DNA from: Atrichornis clamosus
Taxonomy: Eukaryota > Chordata > Aves > Passeriformes > Menuridae
Direction of reading: 5' to 3'
Length of the DNA stretch: 64,000 bases
Assembly (NCBI GenBank): GCA_013400975.1
Contig: WBMZ01005366.1
Coordinates: 62,001-126,000 of the forward strand
Part shown: piece by piece, positions 48,779 to 61,026 of the stretch
Layout of the letters: each line of letters starts with the position of its first letter
How positions within the stretch are numbered: the first letter of the stretch is position 1
Notes under the pieces: generated by a model
Database searches by the model: none
Seen by the model: the letters and a program-made list of their open reading frames with translations, nothing else
What the model was told of the DNA's origin: nothing
Position numbers and translations under genes: made by a program

Positions 48779-50488
48779 AAGGTTTCTTCAGTTAGAGAAA
48801 TGGCCTCAGAATTCTTACTAATATTTAAGAATAACTTTATTTTTCAAGAATGATTATTTTCTAGTGTAAGAATTGAGTTTTCAGTGTAATACAAAATGTT
48901 TCCTTAAGCTTTTTGAAGGCTATGTTTCAGGTTTTGATATTTTACCAATAGATATATAATTTCAGAAGAAGAGCTCACTCAGAAAATCTGAAGTCTTCTG
49001 TGAGACTTTCCCCCCCCCTAAAATAGTCCTGGTTTTAACCCAAATAATTATTTTGCCCATTTGTAAATGTCTGTTGACACTGTCTCTTCCTTTTTGACTT
49101 CCAAATACAGAACTTTCGGTAACTGTGTCATTTCAGATTGCCCGTATTCTCAGAGGATTGGAAATCCTCCATACTCTTGGAGAGTTTTCTGCGTATCAGA
49201 AGACTTTCTCAGACCAGATTTCACTGAGTCTTTGGGAATGCCTGTGTTTTTTAAACTAATCAAATGAAATCCTTTTTCTTCTTTTGCTCCCTGACAAAGG
49301 AAGGGACCACTGCTCAGTAAGTTGCGACTGTTTTTTATGTTTGATGCAATGAAATTAAGGTTAGGTTCCAAACAAAGCTGTTTTACTCAACAGAAATAAA
49401 ACTGTGATCACGGTGTACAGAGAAGTCTATATTTGTAACTTAATTAGCAATCCGATTAAAGCTTTCAGTCTTCTTCAGTTGGCACTTAAAAGACTGTGTA
49501 TCGCTGAAATTAAATTAAAAAAAGATAGTATTTTTTTGTGGTTTGCTGTACCTCTATGCCTCACAGGACTGAGGATTTCATTGCATTTCCTAATGCTATA
49601 GATACTGGAAAACCAGGGGTTTTTATATCTGTTTATAAACAGTGCTCCAGTGAGTCTCCTTCTCCAAAACATGCAAGGCCGGGTGGGAACTTGGTGGTCC
49701 ATGGCAGCCTTTTCTAACTCTTGCGGGCTGCAATGGCATTACCTCAGCTGTCACTGTGCTCTTCCACAGGCAGTCACACAGCTCTGTCAGTCTGAGCACT
49801 GTAAGCAGTATTTGTGCTTTCTATTGGTCCTCCAGGGTTTTAATGCTGTAATAAAAATAAAGAAAATCCTTCCTCTTCTTTCGTGGGGAATAAGATGATG
49901 AAATTGTAAAAATCCTACTGTAAATGCATAAGTATCCTCAGTGTGGAGATAAAAAAAGGGAAAAAAGTAGTAGTTTCATTCATCTTATATTAAAATGTTA
50001 AAGTGTGTTAAAATACTGCTTTTTCCCTGACTGGCTCCTTGAGTGTAGTTGCCCCATGTAATTAGTGTCCTGAAAAATTACATGAGTGGTCAGGGGGAGC
50101 ATCTTTGATAGATTTGCTCCTGTTTATGAATTATGGTAACCATAATATATTTCTCATAAATCAGACTTGGTAATTTCCTGCTTCTCCTTTTATTATTATT
50201 TTCTCTGAGATGTAAAGAAATTGAAAATTACTTTTCATATATTCCAGTGCTCAAGCAAAACATTTCACAACAAATCACAGGTTTAGAATGACTGTATCTT
50301 TGTAATTTTGTCTCCCAAAATAAACTTTTGACGACTTTACATTTTTCTGCTCTTAAGAAAGTACTCTGTCCTATGGAGAATCAGCAAAATGTGAATCTCA
50401 CTGTAAGATTCATGTTTTATGGTTTCATTTTACTTTTGGGCAAGAGATTGAAATCCTCCTTGAGAACAAACTTTTTAAACTGTCCTCT
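48779..50488. other. Non-coding unique sequence
   Basis: A C9 homopolymer lies at about 49010-49018. No repeat family or gene was recognised. Sequence near 49670-49850 is GC-richer and open in one plus frame (82 codons) without known features. Confidence 0.5.
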
Positions 50489-50985
50489 TCATAGAATCAT
50501 TTATGTTGGAAGAGACCTCCAAGGTCATCAAGTCCAAGCTTTGACTGAACACCACCTTGTCACCTAAACCGCAGCACTAAGTGCCACATCCAGTCATTTC
50601 TTGAGCACCTCCAAGGATGGTGACTCCACCACCTCCTTGGACAGTCTGTTCCAATGCTTGACAACCCTTTCAGCGAAAAAATTCTTACCGATGTCCAACC
50701 TGAACCTCCCTTGGTTCAGCTTGAGGCCATTTCTTCTTGTCCTGTCACTTGTTACCTGGAAGAAGAGACTGACCCTCACCTTGCCAAAACCTCCTTTCAG
50801 GCAGTTGTAGAGAGCAATAAGGGCTCCCCTGAGCCTCCTTTTCTCCAGGCTAAACACTCCCATCTCCCTCAGCTGCTCCTCTAGACCCTTCACCACCTCT
50901 GCTGCCCTTCTCTGGACTTGCNCACCTCTGCTGCTCTGGACTTGCTCCAGCACATCGATGTCTTTCTTGAAGTGAGTGGCACAGA
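50489..50985 (-). mobile_element. CR1 LINE 3' portion with ORF2 C-terminus
   Basis: The best-preserved transposable element here. On the minus strand it reads CR1 ORF2 C-terminus, then 3' UTR and the tail ATGATTCTATGA at 50489. The ORF2 end (minus frame 50594-50953) contains the recognisable CR1 sequence blocks [63 protein letters not shown] and [10 protein letters not shown]. This is the tail downstream of the reverse transcriptase, not a catalytic domain. The frame ends at a TGA where CR1 normally reads KKRLD, consistent with CGA to TGA decay. It is 5'-truncated near 50985 (after CCAGCACATCGATGTCTTTC). One N is present at 50922. Confidence 0.97.
50894..50945. other. Near-duplicate around an ambiguous base
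   Basis: Copy A (50894-50921) and copy B (50923-50945) both read CACCTCTGCTG, then TCTGGACTTGC, and differ by a 5-nt CCCTT/none indel. They are separated by the only N in the window, at 50922. CR1 normally has this segment once. Confidence 0.9.
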
Positions 50986-53659
50986 ATTTTTCTATTCCCT
51001 TATTCAGGCTTTCAGGGAAATTTTAGAAAACGTGTGTAAAGGAGATAAGACTACAAGTTATTTTTAATTCCTATTCATTGAAGATATAACTTGAACATTA
51101 TTCTAATTGCACATAGGCACTAAATTGGAGGAATCCAAGTCAGACCTTAAATTCATGCCTAAGGCAGAGCTGTAGAATGAACTACACAGTATTTGTCACA
51201 TCTAGGAGCAGAATTTGGTAGTAAAAAAGAACTACTGGATTTCCTTATAGAATGCTGTTGCTGACATTTGTGACAAATGTCGTTTTACGTATACAGAAAT
51301 ACATGCCCACACACATATATTTCCTTGACCATGGGGAATTTATCAAGATCCCATTTCCATGCTTTCACTAGATCTTTTAAAACTAGACAAGGAGATGTAC
51401 AGCAACATGCCAAGGCATAGCCCTGTTTGTCAAGATGTGTAATATGTTAGTAATGTAATACAGCAAATCTCTGCCACATGAACCAAAAATTCAGAACAAA
51501 AACCATCAGGCCCACAGGAGAGGTTTGTTTTATCTGAACTTGGAAGAAATGAACCTATGGAAACAAATCAATTTACTTTCAATCCAAATGATCAGCTGAA
51601 GGGATTCTTCAGCAAAAGACCAGAAACAGATGTTGATGCCTTTTCTCAACAATTGCAAGCCAGTCAGTTCAGTTTCCAGTTTTCTCCCTTTATGATAAAA
51701 CCAGAGGTTCTCATCCAGATTAGGCAAAGGAAAGCCTTGAAGTAATTTGACACCCTTTTGGCTTTGGATTTTGTCCGTCCTGAAGCTACTGAAGGAGTTA
51801 CCATCTTTATGTGGCATGAATTTACAGTATTTCCAGTAAATACTCTCCCTAGGAAATATTTTCTTCCTCTACAAAGAGAACTTTTCTCCATAGAGATCTG
51901 AGAATTACATTCCATGGAGGGTAACAGCCTCTGGAACAAATGTGTCTTATGGAGGAGTTTCATCTCTATGGCATGTAATATATTACTTATTTTTACAGTG
52001 GAAGACTTTGAATTCTAGACTTCAAACCTCTCAGTGTGTATTACTATGTTAATGCATTGGCTTTTCACCTTTTAAAAATTTGGTTAAAACTTATTTCACT
52101 GAAAAGTGAAAATGAGTTTAGCAGGCTGGACTGACTCTGTTTTCTCTATTATGCTGTGTAGCACAATGAGCACAACTGGCAAGACACCAGGGAAGAAAAA
52201 ATTCAGAGACTAGACCAACCTCTTCCTTTCTAAAGAAGTGCCAAAAAAAGCAAGCAACAAAGGGCAAGGAAGGGGTACTTGATGCAATTTCAACTGTATG
52301 AAGAGCTGAAGTTTTACTAGTGTCCATTCATTGTCTTGATCCCCAGTTCTTCAAGTCTGTAATCCTTGTTATGGAATACAGATTCAAAATAACAAGATGG
52401 TCATAGCTCTTCAAAAATACTTCAGAACTCTGGTTCTAGGTGTTTTGCATAGGAAGAGACTTTCTATTTTAAAAATCTGTAGGGTTAAAAGACATTCCTT
52501 AAATCTTTCACTTGTTTTAATAACTAAGCTTTGGTTTAATGTGCTTCCAGTGAGTATTTTTAAAGCATTGTCCAAAATAAATTTTAAGAAAGAAACTTTC
52601 ATCCCTAAGAGATACTAGGAACTCATTACATTCATAGGAAATACTGGCATTTTCTTCAATGATCTGATTCACATGCACTTCTTGTGATTCTAGTCCTACA
52701 GAGAATGGCAGTGGAACAACACAAAAATGTTCGTGTTATAATAGTCAGGTTTGCATATTGGGAGAGAAAGAGATGCAGATTTTTAATACTGCATGAAAAG
52801 CTACCAAATTCTAGAATTTGTGGTATAAAATGTATGTACCATGAAATACATAGAGAGACTACATTTTCATGTGTAGATAACTAAATACTCTGAAAAGGCA
52901 GGAAAGTATTATTGTAAACTCCTCCTCTGAGGTGTAAAGTGGGGTGATTTTCTAAGATCATAGAATACCATTGGGACATTCAGCAACAGAATCACCGCAG
53001 GTCCAGTCTGGTACTCAGTGAACTTTTTCACTTCTTAAGAGCAATTTGTTGTAGTGAACAGACTGTATTACATTAGCAGGATGCTACACTGATCTTTATT
53101 TTATCAAAAGATGTGCAGAAGCTACTGTAGTCTAGAAAGAAATATTTTTACTTGCTCTACTTTTGAGTCTGTGGGTGGGCCACTGAGGATCCACAATTAT
53201 TTTCAGGTTTTGGGCACATTTCTACAGGAGACATATCTGTTTTTCTGTCTTTGTTTTGGTGAAAGAACAGTACAGTATCTGTGGCAACTTGTAACCTCTA
53301 GAATAGTCTTGCGTTGGCAAATGCTGAGAAATGTTTTATGCAAGGTTTTTCAGGGATAAAAAAATTTTGGCTGAGTGATTTTTTTTTTTAAGGCTTCAAA
53401 CAACTTATTAATATCGGCATCCTTCCATTTTCCGTTACCGCTTTTTACTAGAAATATGCTTATTATTTTGATAGATTGGGAAATAAAATAATAGTCTTTC
53501 AACACCTTTGGTTTTATCTTCCTCTGCAGTCAGTGTTTTAAGTTCAATGGCTTTATTGTCACTCTTTAAGTCCTAATTGCTGCAGATTTTGTCTGAAACA
53601 AATGCCTTGTCTAATACATCATTGTATTCTGAGGAGTCCTGTCATGCTATTTGCACAGC
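50986..53659. other. Non-coding unique sequence
   Basis: No repeat family or gene was recognised. Open frames of about 60-100 codons on both strands near 51530-51963 overlap each other and lack features. A short GATCATAGAAT near 52956 recalls a CR1 end but has no CR1 body beside it. Confidence 0.5.
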
Positions 53660-53681
53660 AACCCAAATATATATTTGGGTT
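53660..53681. repeat. Perfect 22-nt palindrome
   Basis: AACCCAAATAT followed by its exact reverse complement ATATTTGGGTT, with no spacer. It could extrude as a small cruciform; role unknown. Confidence 0.92.
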
Positions 53682-54689
53682 TAGGAGATTATCATGTAAA
53701 TGAAGGAGGAAGGCAACAATCAAAATCTAGAAGCATCAGTTTCCTATTGAAATGAACAGAAATCCCCTAAGGCTTTAATTCTTGGAGAAATGCTCTGGAG
53801 AAGGCAAAGCAAACTAAACATCTCTCTGTACAGTTGGATTCCTCAGGAGGAAGTGGTAAATGGTAGACAGACAGCCTGTAGCTGCATCCCCTGAGCCCAA
53901 GAGGTGCACGGAGAGCTCTGGCAGAACTGTTTTGTCTGGTGGGCTAAAATCCAGCCTAGGAGGGAATGAAGAAACTCAACACTAAGAGGAAATTAAGGAA
54001 AAGCTGTTATTTCCCGGAACTCATCTGCAATAGGTCTTCATCAGGTCCCACCTAGGGATACTCCCAGAGGTGTTTTGCCAGATGGCACAGGGAATGCTGT
54101 GACTCATGTTTTTATTCTCTCTGTTCCAGTATTCTCCCCCTGATACTCCTGGATTGTTTCTCCTTTGCTATTCTCTGTACTAATCACTGAGTCTTCTGAG
54201 AAAGCTGGAAGAAGGGCTGGAATGTTGTATTTAGTGGGGAGCCTGTCTTGTGAAATGTCCTCAGCAGGGAGCTGGGGTGCTTATTTAGGAAGAGTTAGAG
54301 ATGTGAAGGGGTGGAGGAGAGCAGCAGCACAAGACTGGGAAAAACAGCACTTCCTCTCTGCCTCTACCACCAAGCAAATCTCTTCCTGAGCTAAGAGAAA
54401 ATAAAAAATAATGTAAAAATAAAGGTACATATCATAGGAGCCAACTAGAATATTTCTCTGATGCTGTGTTGCTCTACCTGTATGCTTTTCACGTGGATCT
54501 TGCTCAGCACATGGGATTGGTATAGTTTGCAATTTTGGGCCTTAGAAAAATGTTTCTTGAATAGGCAATAATTGTTGAATCCTTTCCATTCTGGATGTTG
54601 ATATAATGCAGTATTCACTTCAGAACTGATATTGGTCGTCTTCAGAACGGCCAATGTCATGCTTATTTTCTGTTCCAGTATAACTTATG
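53682..54689. other. Non-coding unique sequence
   Basis: Unique sequence with no recognised gene or repeat. It abuts the CR1 fragment on the right. Confidence 0.5.
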
Positions 54690-54875
54690 GATCAGGATGG
54701 TCCTTTCAGAGAAGTTGTGGATACCCATCACTGGAAGTGCTCAAGGCCAGCTTGAATGGAGCTCTGAGCAACCTGATCTAGTGGAAGGTGTCCCTGCCCA
54801 TGGCAAGGAAGTTGGAACTAGATGATCTTCAAGGTCCCTTCCAACTCAAGCCATTCTATGATTCTGTGATTCTAT
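54690..54875 (+). mobile_element. CR1 LINE 3' end fragment
   Basis: CR1 3' landmarks in order are AGAAGTTGTGGATACCCATC, CTGGAAGTGCTCAAGGCCAG, CAACCTGATCTAGTGGAAGG, TGTCCCTGCCCATGGCAAGG, AACTAGATGATCTTCAAGGT and CCCTTCCAACTCAAGCC. It ends in the tail ATTCTATGATTCTGTGATTC. It is 5'-truncated at about 186 bp with moderate divergence. This tail is the strongest single hint that the genome is avian. Confidence 0.97.
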
Positions 54876-56565
54876 TACTTAAATCAGCTATTTAAAAAGT
54901 TGAACAATATGAACAATTATCTTATCAAAATCCACCAGCTGAGGAATATAAATATATGCATACATTAGCGAAAAATATGGAATGCATGTTCATACAAGGA
55001 CGTCTGTGCTCTCATTGCTTCTCCTCTGGAAATCCCAAGGGCTGTAGAGTGCCAGCACAGGAAGGTGGGGTTTTGGCTAGCTTTAAAGTAATGCAATAAT
55101 TTATCTAACTATAAACTGTTGTGTTCTGAAACTTATTTTGCAGTGCAATAGTAAATAGACATGATAAAAAGTTTGAATTTTTCAACGTTATGAATAGAAA
55201 ATGAATTATGTGGGGGGGGAAAAAAAATCTTTCCATTATTCATTCCGGGGGGAAAAAAAGAAGTAATAGTAAAAGTGAATCAATGGAAATCTTTTTGGTA
55301 CGTGTATTTCCCGTTTCCTCTTTTCCAATTAGTGATCATGATCAGTTCTTACAATTTTTGTGCTCAGCTTGTTTTAATTAGGACTGAAATGGAAAAAATA
55401 TTTCATATAAGAATTCTGCCTTCGTTTCTGGTTAATTAATACCGCACAGTTTCAGAAAATATGAATAATAGAGTCTGCAGTGATACTGGTTTTATGTTTT
55501 CTCACAGACAGTGTAGTAGTGAGCCAGCAAATGAAATATTGCATGTCATGCCACTTGATGAGATATAATTCTGTTATGGAGCTGAGTTTAAATTCAGCTT
55601 GGCAGATCCATTGCTCACACTGTCATAAACCAATCTATTTTTATGCTATCATTGTGTGAACTAAAAAAAAATGTTGAGTGTGAATCTGTGTGTGCTCTAC
55701 CTCTCCATTAATTCACTGTCTCTAGAAGAGTGATCTGTCTTTCAGTCTTTTCTAGCAGGCTAAAATCTCATTTCTATATAAAATATGGGATGCTTTTAGC
55801 AAAAGAGGGGATTTCAGTCAATTTCCAATATTATTCCTTATTGAGGCCTGAAAAGCTTCTCTACCAAAAGACTACAAAAAGCCCTTGAAAGATGCCTGCT
55901 CTGTGCCAACTGTTTTTGCCTTGGTCCTCTCAAATGAGGAGCTGACATTTTCATTCTGGGAGGGAGGAACGAGGGGGAGAGATGAAAATAATGATGATAA
56001 TTCCTAAGAAGAAATTTTAATGCTGTCTATGAGAGGGATGACCAGGCTGGCCCTGCTGTCTCCTGCTGTCATGCTCCCTGCCATAGCCAGGGAAGTCAAT
56101 AACCAGCTGCCCATGATTATCCAGTCGCTGCTCAGTTGACATGGTCTGGCATGGAGGATGTACTTGAGCTGTGGAACAGAAGCTTCTACTGTACCTTTTT
56201 TAGTTTTAACCTTTTTCTTTCTATTTTTTTCTGAATTTCTTTCTTTGTCATGCATCTCCACATTCCCTCTTCCCACATTTTTTTTTCATGAGTGCTCTGC
56301 TTCTCCTTCCTGGGTGTATTGGGCAGTGCATAGGGCTGGTCACATTGCTGCCTGGGTTTTATTTCCTGCAAAATCTCTAGCCTTTTCATTACCCACAAAA
56401 TCCTTTGGGGCAGAGATTGTCTCTTCTATCCCTGCCCTTCAGTAGTTTCTATTCTGTTGTAAGTCGTGAGACAAAACTCCCAAGAACTGCTTGCACCTAT
56501 TCAAAATTAGGATGGATGAAGAATTTGGAAAATGGCAGGTGTAGTAGAAGAAAGAGTAGAAAAGA
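54876..56565. other. Non-coding unique sequence
   Basis: G-run/A-run low complexity is present near 55212-55228 and 55247-55260. CCTTTGGGGCAGAGATTGTC at 56402-56421 resembles the CTCTTTGGGGCAGGGACTGT box of sauropsid repeats and may belong to the same old element as the MIR-like fragment that follows. No gene was recognised. Confidence 0.45.
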
Positions 56566-56668
56566 TGAGTAACTTGGCCACAGTCACACAGCAAAGTGCT
56601 GACAGAGAGAGGAATAGACACCAGGAATGCTGGTTCTCAAGCCCGTGTTCAAAACAGTAAACCATGCA
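56566..56668 (+). mobile_element. MIR-like (CORE-SINE) fragment
   Basis: AGTAACTTGGCCACAGTCAC, ACAGCAAAGTGCTGACAGAG, AGGAATAGACACCAGGAATG, CTGGTTCTCAAGCCCGTGTT and AACAGTAAACCATGC follow the MIR order AGTAACTTGCCCAAGGTCAC, ACAG..AGT..GGCAGAG, GGAATAGAACCCAGGAGTCC, TGGCTCCCAGCCC and AACCACTAGACCATGC. This is the clearest of the MIR-type copies. Non-coding and inactive. Confidence 0.75.
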
Positions 56669-57515
56669 ATTTTTCTGTAATGTTATCTAGAAATGTCAAA
56701 GACAGAATGACACGCTGTTGTAAAACTGATAATAGAGAACGACCATCAGCGAAGCACTATTTTTAAATGAGAGGGTGGGAAGGCGCTCTCTATGCTGAAC
56801 ACCATAACCACTGAGCACCAAGGGACCAAGGGAAATATTTTTATGTCGGTGTGCTGTGTAAGCTTTATTTAAACACAAACATTGTTAATAAACATGGATT
56901 TATATGTTTTCTTTGATCAATGAACTCTGGTAGGTTTTAAACATCCTGCATATCTCATTTCTGTGTGTCCTAAAGGAGAGGAAGAAAGACTCGGGAGTAC
57001 ATTCTTAAATCTATTGCTGTCCAATTTTTGCACAAGTTTATCCTGGTATCAAATAGACAGATTTTTCAAGGATAATATGGGACTGCATTGTCAAACAAAG
57101 GGGACCTAAGTTGCTCCAATTACAATGTGTCTAAGGACATTTTCTTACATTTTACTTTCACAATATAGATAAATGCACAGGTACAGAATAAATGTTTGAT
57201 TTTACAACCTGATTCAAAGCCCAGTTAAAAGGTTCCAGCATAGGTGCTATATAAAAAAAATTCCACCTGGAAGCTGTTTTTGATATGTGCTAAGATCAAA
57301 ATGAATAAGTAAAACAAATTTTTCCCCCTGAAGTATGTCCTTCTCTTAGTCTATCCACAGAAGCAAAACACAGATGTATTTTATTTTAATTAGTCCCTTA
57401 ACTTTCTTTTGTATATATTTTTAATGACTCCAGACCAGTGGATATTATATCCCAGGGATGTTGTTACTATTTATTCTCTGACTCTCACTCACAGACCTTT
57501 TATTCTTTTGCTCAG
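56669..57515. other. Non-coding unique sequence
   Basis: A weak trace of the CTGATCCAAAGCCCATTG-type palindromic repeat is near 57207-57235 (CTGATTCAAAGCCCAGTTAA). Otherwise nothing was recognised. Confidence 0.4.
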
Positions 57516-57635
57516 TATGCTGCAAATTGCCTGCTCATCTGTGTCCTTCACTGCCTGGATTACTTCATGATGTTTACATAGCAAAGCAAACTATACAACA
57601 TCCCAGGGGCCCAGTGCTGCTGCCCCGGAATACCG
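57516..57635 (+). other. Candidate 120-nt internal coding exon
   Basis: A pyrimidine-rich acceptor (CCTTTTATTCTTTTGCTCAG) ends at 57515 and a donor GTGAGTCTAA starts at 57636 after AATACCG. The interval is exactly 120 nt. Two of the three frames contain stops. The remaining frame is open throughout, entering and leaving in the same phase (two leading bases, one trailing base), as in a skippable exon. It encodes a Cys/Pro/Leu-rich 39-residue segment including CCKLPAHLCPSLPGLL and ending PVLLPRNT. I recognise no family. Base composition rises in GC toward the 3' end, as exons often do. No companion exon was found. Confidence 0.3.
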
Positions 57636-57636
57636 G

Positions 57637-60600
57637 TGAGTCTAATTGACAACAGGATGTGCCTGTGCTTTATGACAGGAGAACCAAGGCCTCATCACAG
57701 CCAGCCAAGCTGGAGCAATAAAACTCAGACTTCATATTCTCTCATTCCTTGGTCCTTGAGAGGCAGAAATCCCTGGTTAGCAATATCTCAGATTACCTTT
57801 AACATGATTCCTATTGTATAATAATGCAAATTAGTATCAACTTTTATGCTGGTTCATTTAAGTCACTAATCCCATTGAAACTATTTTCAACAAGTTTAAG
57901 GTTTAAGACAGTTACTTATTAATTTCTAAGGCTTAATGTGACGGTGTCACCTTATTTTGAAATATTCCATACTGTGAGTGATTCAAAAGTGCCCTGACTG
58001 AAATCCTTGCTTAAGTCTGGTGTTTAAAGCAATTTATAGCTGGATCATTTTCTATTGTTTTACCATTTCTCCTCTTCTCTGTGGAAGTCCAGGGAGTCTT
58101 GTTTGCCACTCTGCTATTAATGAGGAAAACAAAAGATAATGCAACAATAACAGCAGACAAAAGCAGTTTAGCTCTTTCCTTGAAGCTCCATTTGAAGAAA
58201 AATTATTCTCTTCTTGAGAAGAATGATCCTCAGGAGCAGAATCTAAAGAGAGTTTCTAGGTTAAACCTGTGGCTATTACCTAGCCTCAAAAAGGAGCAGT
58301 AACAACTGGCTTTCTAGTTTGGGCCACTTCTACAGAGGAAGAAGCATTTTATTCCCCCATGAACAGGAAAGGGTAAGGACAAGAGTGGGTGCATGCACAT
58401 GCAGTAGATATCAGATTGCAGGAGGCATCCAGGAAAACCTGCATTAGTTGTTTGGAGGAAATCCACACCATCTCTCCTTTAGAAGGCAGCCTGACAGCCT
58501 GACAGATAATCCTGCCTGACTGCACCAGTGCTGTTTCATTCCCTCCAGTCCTTCCTTTTCCAGCTTTCTTTTCCCTCCCACCCATAAATTTACTCTGCTG
58601 CCCAAGAAGGCTGCAAAGTTCGGAGATGTGAGATCTGTCTCCAAGAGGGAGGTCAATAATAAATTATAAAAAGTGACCAAGCAAACTCAGTTCAGCATGC
58701 TGTATACCACGTACAGGGAGAACAGTGCAGCATGGAAATATCACTGACTCAACTGTGACGGATTGCTCTAACATGAACTCTGACCTTTTGCATGGAAGAA
58801 ATCTCCCTTCAGCATTCACAGCTTGTTTCTTTGAAATGAAACAGTGAATCTCATGGACACTGACTGTTTACTCCAACAAAATTGCCATTCACATGTAGGT
58901 GATGCAGCAGAAAATTGCTTGTAATAACTTCAAAGTAGCAATATTAATATTGATCTTTTCTTTAAGTGTATTTCATATGAAAAATGCATGAGAAAGTGAT
59001 GATAATGGAGTGATGAATGTGCTCAGAATAAAATACTTCTCTTCTGTTCCCCAGTAAGAACCTTCCCCGAAAGTCAACTATTTCATCTCATCCTGTCTTT
59101 GCAGCACTCGAGACCAAGCATGTGGTGTAATGAGAGCAGTTTTGCTGTGCAGACTGGCATGACGGGCTGTGTAAGACAAATATTTCAAACCTTCTTTTTG
59201 AGCACAGGAGCAAGTTTACCTTGAGAGTAACAGAGTGTTACTGTTTACTGGCTATAGTGGCATCCTTGGGTGTAATGATAATCCAGGTAGGTGAACTGCC
59301 CAAAAGTTTCATCAGAGTAAGGCTAGGGTTCAGCTTGAATTTTTCTCTTTTGGCAGCAGCACTGACAGAACTCCCTGCTTCCTATTTCTGTCCTCCAGCC
59401 TGGCAAATGACACTGTAGTGGCATATATGAACAGTCTGGGGAGAGACTGAAGTAGGGAGGGCTGCTTCATAGCCTGAAGAACACAGCTACTGAATGTGTA
59501 ACTAAATCCCATGCCTGAAAATTGTAGGTCCAATTTAGGGGCCTTGACAGTTCTGATGACAATTTTGGTATGAGTTGTTCCATTAAAGATGTGTTGGATA
59601 TGTGTTTCATCCTTGTGGAAACAAAAAAGGCGCGGTGAAATTGGGTAACACTTTCCCATCCTGGTTTTTGGCCATTGCTGTTTCTTCTGAAGAGTATGAA
59701 CTTACAGCGCCTATGAATGAGCCAGCCCATCTGTCTCACCCTGCTGCTCAATACCCAGTCTAGCTTAGCAAGCCTTGTTTCCAGCAGCTGGCAATTAAAC
59801 TGTACCAGTCTGCAGTGGTTTTGAGTGATGGTGTCATGATTTCTTGCCACATGCATGTTGACATATTCTTTTTTTCCCCCAATCATCTGTTCTCCTGTTA
59901 AGCTATGTCAGTGATGACAGAGCAGTGGGTCCACGATGGAAAGGGAGCAATAAGAGATGGGAGGGCAGCACTTTTTAAAATTGTAGTCCCCTCTGTGCAT
60001 AGAAATAGAACTTACATATCAAGGTAATGCATCATCACTCAGTGACTGGCCAGAAAAACATCCCATTAGGCTACAACTGAAAGGAGAGACTATTGCAATA
60101 GTTTTTTTGTCTTTACTTCACAAAATAAAAAATACAAGTGTAGTCTTCATGCCCTCTTTATTTTGCCTGTTAAGAAAAGCATAGCCTGTCAATCAAGAAA
60201 AGAGCTTCCAATTGTGTAGCCTGTTAGAATCATTTCATTAATAACATGTGTTTACTACTGGGAGAAGCAGACTCAGTGTGCTAAGATTTTGTTTGTCAGT
60301 CAGTCATTGGAACCCCACTGTTAATCGCATACAATGGTTTGTGGTTATGCCACAATTTAACCCAGGTTTAAAAATACAAACTAGAGCCTTGGTGGTCTGC
60401 TGAGAGCAGTGAGTGAAGCAAAGGTATTGGTTGAACCTGCCTTGTGGGCTGCTGGCTTGGAGGACTGTACGAGCTAATCAAATTTATTAACTCGAGCCAT
60501 GACTAGAATGCACACACGGGTGAGTGTGGGTGGGTGCACCCAGGTTAGGCTGCGTCTTGGCCGCGTTCTGCAAGGAGAAAGAAAAGCAAGTCTTTGGCTT

Positions 60601-60676
60601 CCTTTCCACAAAGACAAATTGGAACCAGATAGCAACTAGATTTTGAGCTCTCTGACAGTCTAATAAGAAAAAGGGG
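57637..60676. other. Non-coding unique sequence
   Basis: No gene or repeat family was recognised. The 139-codon and 109-codon minus frames at 59467-59886 and 59330-59659 overlap each other in different frames and show no domain. A donor-like CACACGG|GTGAGTGT lies near 60518. Confidence 0.5.
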
Positions 60677-60695
60677 TTTTGTTGTTGTTGTTGTG
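60677..60695. repeat. (GTT)n short microsatellite
   Basis: A TTTT run followed by about five GTT/TTG units. Confidence 0.9.
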
Positions 60696-60787
60696 GCTTT
60701 TATTTATTAAGGTAGGGAATGGCTTAGAAAAAAACGGAGGGAGTTTCAAGACTGAATACCGGTGGCATTTGGTGCATATGTGTATCA

Positions 60788-61020
60788 TTGCTACATTTCC
60801 CCCTGCAATGGCACTGTACTTGTAATATTAAAGACACAATCTCTGGCTACACAATAACGAGGTCTGAGTGTGGTTGCCAGAAAAGGGAGAGGCATTTGGC
60901 TGCTAAAAAAGAGAATACTGGAGAGGCAGTTGTGTATCTTTATACGAACCTTGACCTTCTGGAAGAGGTAGAAGGAGACAAAGCAACCAAACCATCTTTC
61001 TTAATTATAGTTAGAATATG
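60788..61020 (+). other. Open frame ending exactly at a splice donor-like site
   Basis: A frame open from about 60788 runs 78 codons and its TAA stop lies inside GTAAGT (61021-61026), so a spliced transcript would remove the stop. The 3' half is acidic and protein-like (ENTGEAVVYLYTNLDLLEEV, EGDKATKPSF). The acceptor side is weak: no strong pyrimidine tract with AG precedes it. No family was recognised. Possible exon, possibly chance. Confidence 0.18.
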
Positions 61021-61026
61021 GTAAGT

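Noticed and set aside
52950..53000. GATCATAGAATACC as a CR1 end.
   Set aside because: Only about 10 bases match and no CR1 body adjoins it.
59330..59886. Two overlapping minus frames of 109 and 139 codons.
   Set aside because: They use the same bases in different frames and show no family features.
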